DNA of 64,000 bases, taken from NCBI GenBank assembly GCA_963784575.1, contig CAWARU010000001.1, positions 3,472,001-3,536,000 on the forward strand, read 5' to 3'. Under the pieces are notes generated by a model that had not been told where the DNA came from, made no database searches, and saw only the letters and a list, made by a program, of their open reading frames with translations. How positions within the stretch are numbered: position 1 is the stretch's first letter; each line of letters begins with the position of its first letter. Shown here in pieces: positions 47,317 through 55,208 of this stretch. The translations under genes and the position numbers were made by a program. Origin of the DNA: CAWARU01 sp963784575. GTDB taxonomy: Bacteria > Pseudomonadota > Gammaproteobacteria > UBA6186 > Azoamicaceae.

Positions 47317-47638
47317 GTTTGGGTGCCAGGCCGCTGCTATACGCAATAGCCCTAGGATGCTAGTCTAGCATCAATAACCTACCATTTTTTTTCAGGTAGG
47401 AGTTTGATAATATTATTTATGATTTTCGACAAATCTTTGTGGTTTCTTATATCGTTTGCTGATACGTCCCCTTGCACAAGAACACCCTTGCAATTAATAC
47501 CTGAAAATTTTTTTGCTATTGATTCATGTGTTTGGCCTGAGAACCTTGATGTTAAATATAATGCAATCTTTCTTGGCATATTGTATGATGTTGCATTCAC
47601 TAATTGAATCTGCCGCAACTACCTTTATTATTTCTTCA
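47317..47638. mobile_element. Truncated copy of the REP-type transposase element
   Basis: About 320 bases nearly identical to 48470-48820: the terminal sequence GGTGCCAGGCCGCTGC, the palindrome GATGCTAG-T-CTAGCATC and the 3' end of the transposase gene. It has small indels and loses similarity at about 47640, right next to the GGGGTCAG palindrome. It keeps only one terminal repeat. Confidence 0.85.
47379..47618 (-). pseudogene. C-terminal fragment of the Y1 transposase
   Basis: 79 codons whose last 66 residues match the end of the intact transposase at 48532 (MPRKIALYL, FSGQTHESIAK, IIKLLPEKKW). The catalytic domain is missing. Confidence 0.85.
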
Positions 47639-47644
47639 AGAGGA

Positions 47645-47721
47645 TGGGGTCAAAAAGTGTATGAGGTCAGTGCTAAGCAAGCTACAAGTTTTTAGCTTGT
47701 CACTTGCTTAGCACTGACCCC
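47645..47721. repeat. GGGGTCAG-family palindrome
   Basis: Arms 47665-47688 and 47695-47719 pair with two mismatches (core GGTCAGTGCTAAGCAAG), loop about six bases. Same family as the palindrome after fadE. Confidence 0.8.
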
Positions 47722-47727
47722 AAATGT

Positions 47728-48279
47728 TTAGTACTTTCTGCTTTTTGCAGGCGAAGAAGATGGAAAATGTCGTTCAAGGGCTTTGTGAGTTTCTTCGAAG
47801 ATAATTTGCTTTGGCGTATTTTTTTCTAGAGTATTCTTAACTATTTGATATATCCGATATTTTTCATCTAAGGGGCCTATTTTATTCAGGTTATCTCGCA
47901 AATATTTTGCGATGTCAGGATTCGCTTCTAAAAAGCTCTTTATATTTGCTCGATATTCATCGCATAATTTTTTCCAGACTTTTCTTGATTCTCTGATAAT
48001 TTGTTCATTTTCAGTGCGCTCTGCAGATGTCATGATTGGTTTTTTATTCGCCTGCGCTAATTGCCATTGCTTTTCTAGGGCTCGCATTTCTGAAGGTACA
48101 GCTTCAAGAGTTTTTTCTCCCAGTACTTTCAAAAGTCCGTCTCTAAATGTCGCTAGTTCTTCTTTGTCGGCATCGTTGTTCAGCCAGTCAATCTCTGTAA
48201 GATTGTGCAAAAAATCATCCATGCCTTGTATTGTGCTGAGCAGCGCCTCAGTTTCTAGTCGCTTTTTATCTTCGGCCAT
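47728..48279 (-). CDS. Hypothetical helical protein between transposase copies (183 aa)
   Basis: A very strong ribosome site (AGGAGGTGG) supports the ATG at 48279. All predicted helix, charged, with no membrane segment or signal peptide; ends in SSSPAKSRKY. I recognise no domain. It lies between a truncated and an intact transposase copy and next to a palindrome, so it may have arrived with them. Confidence 0.7.
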   Translation of the reverse strand: MAEDKKRLETEALLSTIQGMDDFLHNLTEIDWLNNDADKEELATFRDGLLKVLGEKTLEAVPSEMRALEKQWQLAQANKKPIMTSAERTENEQIIRESRKVWKKLCDEYRANIKSFLEANPDIAKYLRDNLNKIGPLDEKYRIYQIVKNTLEKNTPKQIIFEETHKALERHFPSSSPAKSRKY

Positions 48280-48474
48280 CTTCCACCTCCTAATCTATAA
48301 GATATATTTTATCATATATTTATGACTATCTGAATTCTTAAAAGTTTCAATGAAGATGTGGTTGATTAAGTCTCTAATTTAATAATGAAATATTTAATAG
48401 CAGATATACACTTTGTAATTTTTTTAAAGTTTTTGACTAACATTTAAGCCGCAACCGATGCTGTAAGAAGTTTG

Positions 48475-49642
48475 GGTGCCAGGCCGCTGCTATACGCAAT
48501 AGCCCTAGGATGCTAGTCTAGCATCAATAACCTACCATTTTTTTTCAGGTAGGAGTTTGATAATATTATTTACGATTTCCGACAAATCTTTGTGGTTTTG
48601 TATATCGTTGCTGATACGTCCCTTTGCACAAGAAACACCCTTGTAATTAATACCTGAAAAATTTTTTGCTATTGATTCATGTGTTTGGCCTGAGAACTTT
48701 GATGATAAATATAATGCAATCTTTCTAGGCATATTCCCCTTTTTTCTATTATAAAGATTGATAATATCAGCAGGCAAAATCTTAAAGTAGGCAGCAACTA
48801 CCTTTATTATTTCTTCAACTTTAGGAAGTTCCCTCTTTTCTATGGCTATATAGTCAGGAATTTTTTCCAGGCATCCTTTTGTTGTATAATATTTTTTTGC
48901 TCTATCTATAAAATCATCAGTTCCTAATATTGAGCTAATTTTTTGTCTCGATTCGTTATCTGCAGATTTATTTGATATTCCATCATTTACAAATTCTGTA
49001 TAACTTGAAAGGCAATTATCTTTGAATCTTGAAAGTGTTTCATCACAATATAACCAAGCTGGTTTCAAAATCTGATTAATGTAATATCTATAGCTTGACC
49101 ATCGATATTTCTCAGGCGCATCAACTAAGCTAGCTTCTACTGGATTTAAATGAATGTATCGACTGACCTGTAAAAAATAATTATCTGCATCGACAAGAAT
49201 TGATTTATATCTTCCTTTAAAAATACTACCATCTTTGTTACTGTTGCTATTATAATATCGAGCATACATTCCATTTAGGTAGTGCATTGCTCGACTTAGC
49301 ATGCCATGGGGTGTTCTGAGCAATAAATGATAATGATTATTCATTAAACAATAGGCATGAACTTCGACACCATACGTTTCATGGATGTCTGATAGCAAAT
49401 CAAGAAAGTATTGAAAATGTTCGGAGAAACTGAAGAGATTCTGTCTGCTTGCGCCGCGATTCATGACATGATACCATGCGCCTGGAAATTCTATTCTTAA
49501 TTGTCGAGTCATATAAAAAAATCAAACGAAAATAAAAGATAATTTACTTAATAGATATTGAATTATAAATCCGATAAATGACCTAGATTAAAAGAAAGTA
49601 TTATTTGGTTTCGTTTATTGCGTCTTGCAGCGGCCTGGCACC
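48475..49642. mobile_element. REP-associated Y1 transposase element with terminal inverted repeats
   Basis: 1168 bp bounded by perfect 16-base inverted ends, GGTGCCAGGCCGCTGC at 48475-48490 and its complement at 49627-49642; similarity continues inward to about 27 bases with three mismatches (ACGCAATA). It contains one transposase gene. A palindrome GATGCTAG-T-CTAGCATC lies just inside the left end. Confidence 0.85.
48532..49512 (-). CDS. Y1 (HUH) transposase, REP-associated type
   Basis: 326 residues. N-terminal MTRQLRIEFPGAWYHVMNRGASRQNLF, HUH motif in MNNHYHLLLR (about 58-67), and catalytic tyrosine region FLQVSRYIHLNPVEASLV. This is the Y1 transposase group that moves single-stranded DNA and is linked to REP palindromes. 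The C-terminal 90 residues (IIKVVAAYFKILPADI, IALYLSSKFSGQTHESIAKNF, GRI) resemble the DNA-binding domain IV of DnaA. It looks intact and may also have generated the truncated copy nearby. Confidence 0.9.
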   Translation of the reverse strand: MTRQLRIEFPGAWYHVMNRGASRQNLFSFSEHFQYFLDLLSDIHETYGVEVHAYCLMNNHYHLLLRTPHGMLSRAMHYLNGMYARYYNSNSNKDGSIFKGRYKSILVDADNYFLQVSRYIHLNPVEASLVDAPEKYRWSSYRYYINQILKPAWLYCDETLSRFKDNCLSSYTEFVNDGISNKSADNESRQKISSILGTDDFIDRAKKYYTTKGCLEKIPDYIAIEKRELPKVEEIIKVVAAYFKILPADIINLYNRKKGNMPRKIALYLSSKFSGQTHESIAKNFSGINYKGVSCAKGRISNDIQNHKDLSEIVNNIIKLLPEKKW

Positions 49643-49786
49643 ATAACTCCTCTATTGACATCAGAAGATGAAACAAGCGGCATAAGAAAAAGAAAATTGT
49701 ATTGAACTTGAAAGTTGCTGCAGTGGCAATACTACATTTTTTAGCTATTCTTTAGTAGAACCTCATATATTTTTAAAAAGGATATT

Positions 49787-50752
49787 ATGATGAAGGCTCT
49801 ACAATTCGATAAAACCGGATCCCTAGATTACCTTAAAGTAAAGGAATTAGATCGACCCAAGATTGGATCTGGCGAAGTGTTGGTCAAAGTAAAAGCAGCT
49901 GCAATCAATCCAAGCGATGTGGGAAATGTACAGGGAAAATTTCAGCAGACAACTTTACCAAGGATTCCGGGCAGGGATTTTGCAGGTATTGTGGAGTCAG
50001 ATTCAAAATGGAAGGGAAGGGCAGTTTTTGGAACTGGGGGAATGTTAGGTATTACGAGGGATGGTACGCAGGCAGAATATGTGGCAGTTCCAGAGGATGG
50101 GTTGGTATTGAAACCTGAAAATATCAGTTTCGCGCATGCTGCGGCGATGGGGTTGGGGTATCTTGCGGCTTGGCGTTCTATCGTGGAGTCTGGGAAATTA
50201 AAAGAAAATGAAACCATATTGATAACGGGTGCTGCGGGTTCAGTGGGAAGTAGTGCTGCGAGAATCGCACTCTATTTGAAAGCAAAAGTGATTGGTACGC
50301 ACTTAACATCTGACAAAATGCCAGAAGATTTATTGAAGACAGTACAATGGATCAATTTGGATGAAAGTCAATTACCAGATAAAGCGCTTGAACTCACAAA
50401 CAAGCAGGGCGTGAATCTTGTTTTTGATGTTATCGGTGGAAAATTATTTGAACCTTGTTTGAAATCTTTGGCGATTGAAGGTAGACAGGTTTGTATTGCA
50501 TCCCCGAGCCAACCGCGAGTAGAATTAAATTTAGTAGATTTCTATCACAAAGAAAATCAGTTGATAGGCATTGACACATTTAAATCCAGCATTGAAGATG
50601 CAGCTAAGATTTTAAACAAGCTGCTGCCGGGAATAACAGATGGTAGTTTTATTTCTCAGGAAGTAGAAGAAATAAAAATAGAAGATGCTCCAAAAGCCTA
50701 TGAAGAAATCAATGCTCATAAGGCCAAACTTAAAAAAGTAATTGTTTTTTAG
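49787..50752 (+). CDS. Zinc-independent alcohol dehydrogenase / quinone oxidoreductase
   Basis: MDR-superfamily NADPH oxidoreductase, 321 residues. GroES-like N-terminal half (EVLVKVKAAAINPSDVGNVQG, PRIPGRDFAGIV), Rossmann half with ILITGAAGSVGSSAARIA (about 145-162), and no catalytic zinc ligands in the usual CGxD position. Quinones or other electrophiles are likely substrates; the true substrate cannot be read. AAAAAGGATATT before the ATG. Stands alone. Confidence 0.85.
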   Translation: MMKALQFDKTGSLDYLKVKELDRPKIGSGEVLVKVKAAAINPSDVGNVQGKFQQTTLPRIPGRDFAGIVESDSKWKGRAVFGTGGMLGITRDGTQAEYVAVPEDGLVLKPENISFAHAAAMGLGYLAAWRSIVESGKLKENETILITGAAGSVGSSAARIALYLKAKVIGTHLTSDKMPEDLLKTVQWINLDESQLPDKALELTNKQGVNLVFDVIGGKLFEPCLKSLAIEGRQVCIASPSQPRVELNLVDFYHKENQLIGIDTFKSSIEDAAKILNKLLPGITDGSFISQEVEEIKIEDAPKAYEEINAHKAKLKKVIVF

Positions 50753-50981
50753 CAAATCCTAAAACTTATAACAAATAAAATATCTTATAGCAAGTTTTGT
50801 GCTTCCGGGATACCGTAAAAAATACCAATATTCTGGTATTGAATTCCGGTTTATAATCAAATCTATTAACAAATCATGCTTGCGGCTCTGGCCGAATTTT
50901 CTGATAATGGTGTTTTAGACGTATCATTAGGATGTATTAACAGACTCATACGGAAAGTAAGGACAGTTAATAAGGAAAGCG

Positions 50982-52295
50982 ATGAAAAAATTAATCATCG
51001 GGGCTTTAATTGGCAACATAATGGAATTCTATGATTTCATTATCTATGCGTATTTTTCGCAACAGATCGCAGCGCAATTCTTCATTTCAAGCGATCCTTT
51101 CATCAGTACCTTGCTCACATTTACAGTTTTTGCGAGCGGTTACCTCACAAGACCCCTAGGAGCCATCTATTTTGGCAGCATTGGCGATAAATTGGGTAGA
51201 AAAAAAGCGTTGGTTTTATCCATTGGACTGATTACTCTCTCTACTGCTGCAATAGGAGTACTACCTTCATATCAATCAATTGGGTATTTGGCCCCAATTC
51301 TTTTGGTTATGTGTCGCTTATTTCAAGGCTTCGCAGTCAGTGGTGAACAAAGTGGCGCTGCTGTTTATTTATCCGAAAACGTCAATCAAAATCGACATGG
51401 TCTGGTAGGAGGATTGGTATTAGGAAGCTCCTATTTTGGGGTTCTTTTAGGTTCATTAGTTTGTTTAATGATAACTTTGGTAGCGCCTTCGAATTGGAGG
51501 ATGCCATTTTTATTATCGATACCATTAGGAATAATCTCGCTCATCATCAGATTACAAGCATCGGATTCGCATGAATTTAATAGACTAAAAAACAGTAATT
51601 TAATCAACAAATCTCCCATTAAATCCATTTTTAAAGATCATTTTGGTTTATTAATAAAAATGATTCTTTTAACAGGATCCCTTGCTGTTCCAATTTATTT
51701 ATATGTCGTTCATTTACCAAGTTTTCTAATCACCACTGTTGGTTTAACTCAAAACATGAGCTTAATTGTATCTTCTTGCAGTCTCTTGTTTATCTCTGTT
51801 CTCGTTCCTGCAATAGGATTGGTTTCAGATAAAATTGGCTATGTGAAAACCCTAAAATTTGGATATATTGCTGCTATTATTTTATCCTATCCCAGTTATT
51901 GGCTGCTGCAATCAAAGACGCTACCCTCCGTATTTTGTATGCAGCTCATCATGGGAATTGTGATAGCAATGATTGCTGGCCCCATGTTCGCACTATTCGT
52001 GCGCAGTTTCCCCTCCAATATCAGATTTAGCGGTGTATCATTTGCGTTTAATGTCGGGATGTCCTTGTTTGGCGGCACAGCACCCATGTTTGCAACGCTG
52101 ATGATTGGATTCAGCGGCAATAATGCATTTCCAAGTCTTTATATTATAGGTTCTTCAATAATTGGATTTTTTATATTATCCAAGCTCACAAAGGATAAAT
52201 ACTTGGAAGGCTTAAAAATAAATACCATAGATTCAAACATCGCAGATAGTAACGCAGATATTAGAAACGATTTAAATCCCATAAAAGAAGTGTAA
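50982..52295 (+). CDS. MFS transporter, metabolite:H+ symporter (ProP-like) group
   Basis: Twelve membrane segments in 437 residues. MHS-type landmarks: IGNIMEFYDFIIYAYFSQ (about 10-27), FASGYLTRPLGAIYFGSIGDKLGRKKAL (49-77) and CRLFQGFAVSGEQSGAAVYLSE (about 109-131). Members carry proline, betaine, citrate or related metabolites, so a host-derived nutrient is plausible (inference). def follows 12 bases after its stop; that pairing is unusual. Confidence 0.87.
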   Translation: MKKLIIGALIGNIMEFYDFIIYAYFSQQIAAQFFISSDPFISTLLTFTVFASGYLTRPLGAIYFGSIGDKLGRKKALVLSIGLITLSTAAIGVLPSYQSIGYLAPILLVMCRLFQGFAVSGEQSGAAVYLSENVNQNRHGLVGGLVLGSSYFGVLLGSLVCLMITLVAPSNWRMPFLLSIPLGIISLIIRLQASDSHEFNRLKNSNLINKSPIKSIFKDHFGLLIKMILLTGSLAVPIYLYVVHLPSFLITTVGLTQNMSLIVSSCSLLFISVLVPAIGLVSDKIGYVKTLKFGYIAAIILSYPSYWLLQSKTLPSVFCMQLIMGIVIAMIAGPMFALFVRSFPSNIRFSGVSFAFNVGMSLFGGTAPMFATLMIGFSGNNAFPSLYIIGSSIIGFFILSKLTKDKYLEGLKINTIDSNIADSNADIRNDLNPIKEV

Positions 52296-52307
52296 GGAGC
52301 TTAATTC

Positions 52308-52832
52308 ATGGCAATTAAAGATATTGTGTTGGCTGGCAATCCCATGCTTCATTCCAAGGCACTTCCCATCACTGATTTCAAAAGTCCTCAGTTGACAGAA
52401 GTCATTAATAACATGTTTGATACCATGAAATCCTATAATGGCGCCGGAATCAGTGCACCCCAAATCGGCGCCCCCTTTAGAATTATGGTTTACGGTTTCA
52501 CCCACAATCCCCGTTATCCCAATCAAAAACCCGTCCCCGAAACGGTATTGATTAACCCTGAAATACTTGAGTTTTCCGAAGATGAAGAGGAGTTATATGA
52601 GGGCTGCTTGAGTCTGACCGGATTACGTGGCATAGTACCACGATCTCTCTCTATCACCTATAAGGCATTTCTTCCCAGTGGACAAGAAATTCTGAACAAA
52701 ATCTCCGGTTTTGAGGCCAGAATAATTCAGCATGAACTTGATCATTTAGATGGGATATTATTTCCCAGCAGAGTGAAAGATGCGAGAACCTTTGCGATGT
52801 TTGATGAATTAAAAAGGCAGCAGAGGCTTTAG
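52308..52832 (+). CDS. def: Peptide deformylase
   Basis: Removes the formyl group from new proteins. All three motifs: GAGISAPQIG (45-54), EGCLSLTG with metal ligand C100, and QHELDHLDG with H142 and H146. 174 residues. It lacks the usual fmt partner and lies downstream of the MFS gene. Confidence 0.95.
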   Translation: MAIKDIVLAGNPMLHSKALPITDFKSPQLTEVINNMFDTMKSYNGAGISAPQIGAPFRIMVYGFTHNPRYPNQKPVPETVLINPEILEFSEDEEELYEGCLSLTGLRGIVPRSLSITYKAFLPSGQEILNKISGFEARIIQHELDHLDGILFPSRVKDARTFAMFDELKRQQRL

Positions 52833-52851
52833 CACTCCTGTCGTGCATAAA

Positions 52852-54327
52852 CTAAGGTTTTGGTTCGAGCACTGCAATCGATTCCACATGTGCAGTGTGA
52901 GGGAACATGTCCATAATGCCAACATGGATTAACTTGTAATTATATTCACTCACAAGAATTCCGATGTCGCGAGATAGAGTGGCTGGGTTGCAGGAAACAT
53001 ACACAATGCGTTTTGGTTTCATCTTTGGGATGACCGACATGAGAGCTTCCGCACCGGTTCGGGGTGGATCAATTAAGATCTTGTCATAGTGTTTGAACCA
53101 GATTTTATGAGATAAGTCTGAGGTTGTCGCTTTTTTCTCGGTTTTCTCGGATTGCTCGGATTGCTCGGGCTGCAGATTGTCTACATGGAATTCTACGTTT
53201 GAGATTTGATTTAACACAGCATTTTCTTTGGCAAGTTCTATCATTTCACTGGCACCTTCGACACCTACGACTTGTTTGGCTTGCATGGCAAGAGCCAAGG
53301 TAAAATTGCCAAGGCCACAGAAGAGATCTAGCACGGTTTCATTTGATTTTAGCGCTAGAAGCTCAAGTGCGAGATAAACCATTTTTTGGTTCATTTCTTC
53401 GTTGACTTGTATAAAATCTAGCGGGTGAAATTTAAGCGTGATGTTCTGAAAATGATCAAGATCATGATCTTGAACTTTGCGACTTACGTCGTTAACGAAG
53501 CTGCTTGGAATTTTAAGCTTGTAATATAATGTATGTTTTAGATTTTCTTCAAAGTGATCTTGAACTTTGCCATCGATAATTCTCACAATCGGATGCACTG
53601 TGCTGGGATTACCCGGTTGCAAAAATATGCTAACACCATGCTCTTTGCCGAAATTTTGTAATTTTTCTTTATCTTCAGCATCCAAATTCTCTAAATAACG
53701 GAACACAAGCGCGGTTTCACATTCCGCTACTGCAACTTCAATCTGTGGAATGGATCGATAGGCTTTCAGGCTTCGGATTAAGTATTGTAACGGGGAGATC
53801 AAATTCCCTACAGCAGGGGAGAGTACTGCACAACTTTCGATTTCAGCGAGTTTTCCCGATCGCTTTTCCCGAAATCCCACCAGCACTTTCTCTTTTTTTA
53901 TGACGAATTTGACCCCAAGCCGTGCTTTGCGGCGGTATCCTAGCGTTGGACCTTGCAATGGAGGCAGCAAATTTTCAGGCTTCACTACTATATTGCCAAA
54001 ATGCTGCAATTGCTCTAATAAAACTTTCTGCTTGAGCTTAAGTTGCGCATCGCTCGAGAGATGTTGTAACTGGCAGCCACCACACTGTTCAAAATGTGGG
54101 CAAGGGGGTGTTTCGCGATCACCCGAAGCTTCTAGGATATCAATCGCGCGGCCTTCAGTATAGCGTCGATGAGAATAGGTTGGAATCCAGGTAACTCTTT
54201 CACCAGGCAGGGCATTTTCGATAAAAATTGTTTTGCCGTTAATTTTCGCAATACCACGGCCATCGTGCGATAGGGATTGTATAGTGACTTCGGGTTCAGG
54301 TGCTTTTACCATTATATGTTCATTCAT
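52852..54327 (-). CDS. rlmD: 23S rRNA m5U1939 methyltransferase RlmD
   Basis: N-terminal TRAM domain (about 10-65), Fe-S cluster cysteines C76, C82, C85 in CPHFEQCGGC plus one in ESCAVLSP, SAM-binding VLDLFCGLGNFTLALA, and the catalytic cysteine in VSCNPATLSRD. 491 residues, longer than E. coli (433), partly from a linker (about 385-400, Gln/Ser/Glu repeats). The start may be ATG 54327 or the Met at residue 6. Confidence 0.93.
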   Translation of the reverse strand: MNEHIMVKAPEPEVTIQSLSHDGRGIAKINGKTIFIENALPGERVTWIPTYSHRRYTEGRAIDILEASGDRETPPCPHFEQCGGCQLQHLSSDAQLKLKQKVLLEQLQHFGNIVVKPENLLPPLQGPTLGYRRKARLGVKFVIKKEKVLVGFREKRSGKLAEIESCAVLSPAVGNLISPLQYLIRSLKAYRSIPQIEVAVAECETALVFRYLENLDAEDKEKLQNFGKEHGVSIFLQPGNPSTVHPIVRIIDGKVQDHFEENLKHTLYYKLKIPSSFVNDVSRKVQDHDLDHFQNITLKFHPLDFIQVNEEMNQKMVYLALELLALKSNETVLDLFCGLGNFTLALAMQAKQVVGVEGASEMIELAKENAVLNQISNVEFHVDNLQPEQSEQSEKTEKKATTSDLSHKIWFKHYDKILIDPPRTGAEALMSVIPKMKPKRIVYVSCNPATLSRDIGILVSEYNYKLIHVGIMDMFPHTAHVESIAVLEPKP

Positions 54328-54335
54328 CTATATGT

Positions 54336-55181
54336 TTATTCATCTGTATTTATGGGGTTACTGCTATCACTGGCATGACTTGAATTACTTGGCTCAAATT
54401 CCCAAGCCGCTAAAAATTCATTAATATGCGGCTTATTCATCGCTTCTAAACTCTGATGCAGTCTTTCTTGTTCTCGCACATAATTAGATTCCGACAAAAT
54501 GCCTCGAATATATTGGAATCGCAGATAAACGAGATAAGTATTTAATACATCTGTTTCACAGTAATCTCGGATTTCTTGCAATCGGCCTGCGAGATATTTT
54601 TCGAACACAAGCCCGCCGCCCATACCCATTTTTCCAGGACAGCCCAGCATTTGCGCAATTTCATCGAGCGGTGCTCTGGCATTACCGCTCTGATAACCCG
54701 CAAGTACGTCCATCAAATCCGTATGGCGCTGGTGATATCGGCTGATATAATTATTCCAGCGGAATGCATTGTCCTTATCGCCTATTTCCCAGTAACGCGG
54801 TGACACAATGCCATGAAAAAGCGATCGATAATGCAACACAGGAAGATCAAAACCGCAGCCATTCCAAGAAACCAGAATAGGGGTGTAGCGATCTAATCCA
54901 TCAAAAAAACGCGTGATGATTTCTTTTTCGCTTGCTTGCAAATCCCCCAATGACCAAACCTTCACTTTTTCTGGGGTATTCACGACCACCGAAATAGCCA
55001 CCACTTGATGAAGATAAAGCGGCAGAAAATCAGAATTTCCTTGAGTCTGCTGTTTGCGGCGTTCCACCATTGCCTCGATCACTTCAAGATCGCTTGCATC
55101 GTGTAATTTCAACAATTTTCGACCCAAAGCGACATCCGGGATAGTTTCCAAGTCATATACCAAAGTTACTGGTACGGGCAT
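54336..55181 (-). CDS. 3'-5' exonuclease (PolB-associated exonuclease type)
   Basis: 281 residues. DEDDy-type exonuclease motifs: VYDLETIPD at 9-17 (Asp and Glu), SWNGCGFDLPVLHYRS in the middle (ExoII), and IRDYCETDVLNTYLVYLRF (ExoIII with Tyr/Asp). It belongs to the predicted 3'-5' exonuclease family related to the proofreading domain of DNA polymerase II. Directly upstream of rlmD on the same strand with an 8-base gap. Confidence 0.87.
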   Translation of the reverse strand: MPVPVTLVYDLETIPDVALGRKLLKLHDASDLEVIEAMVERRKQQTQGNSDFLPLYLHQVVAISVVVNTPEKVKVWSLGDLQASEKEIITRFFDGLDRYTPILVSWNGCGFDLPVLHYRSLFHGIVSPRYWEIGDKDNAFRWNNYISRYHQRHTDLMDVLAGYQSGNARAPLDEIAQMLGCPGKMGMGGGLVFEKYLAGRLQEIRDYCETDVLNTYLVYLRFQYIRGILSESNYVREQERLHQSLEAMNKPHINEFLAAWEFEPSNSSHASDSSNPINTDE

Positions 55182-55208
55182 GTTCTGATTCCACTCAAGT
55201 TATGTAAG

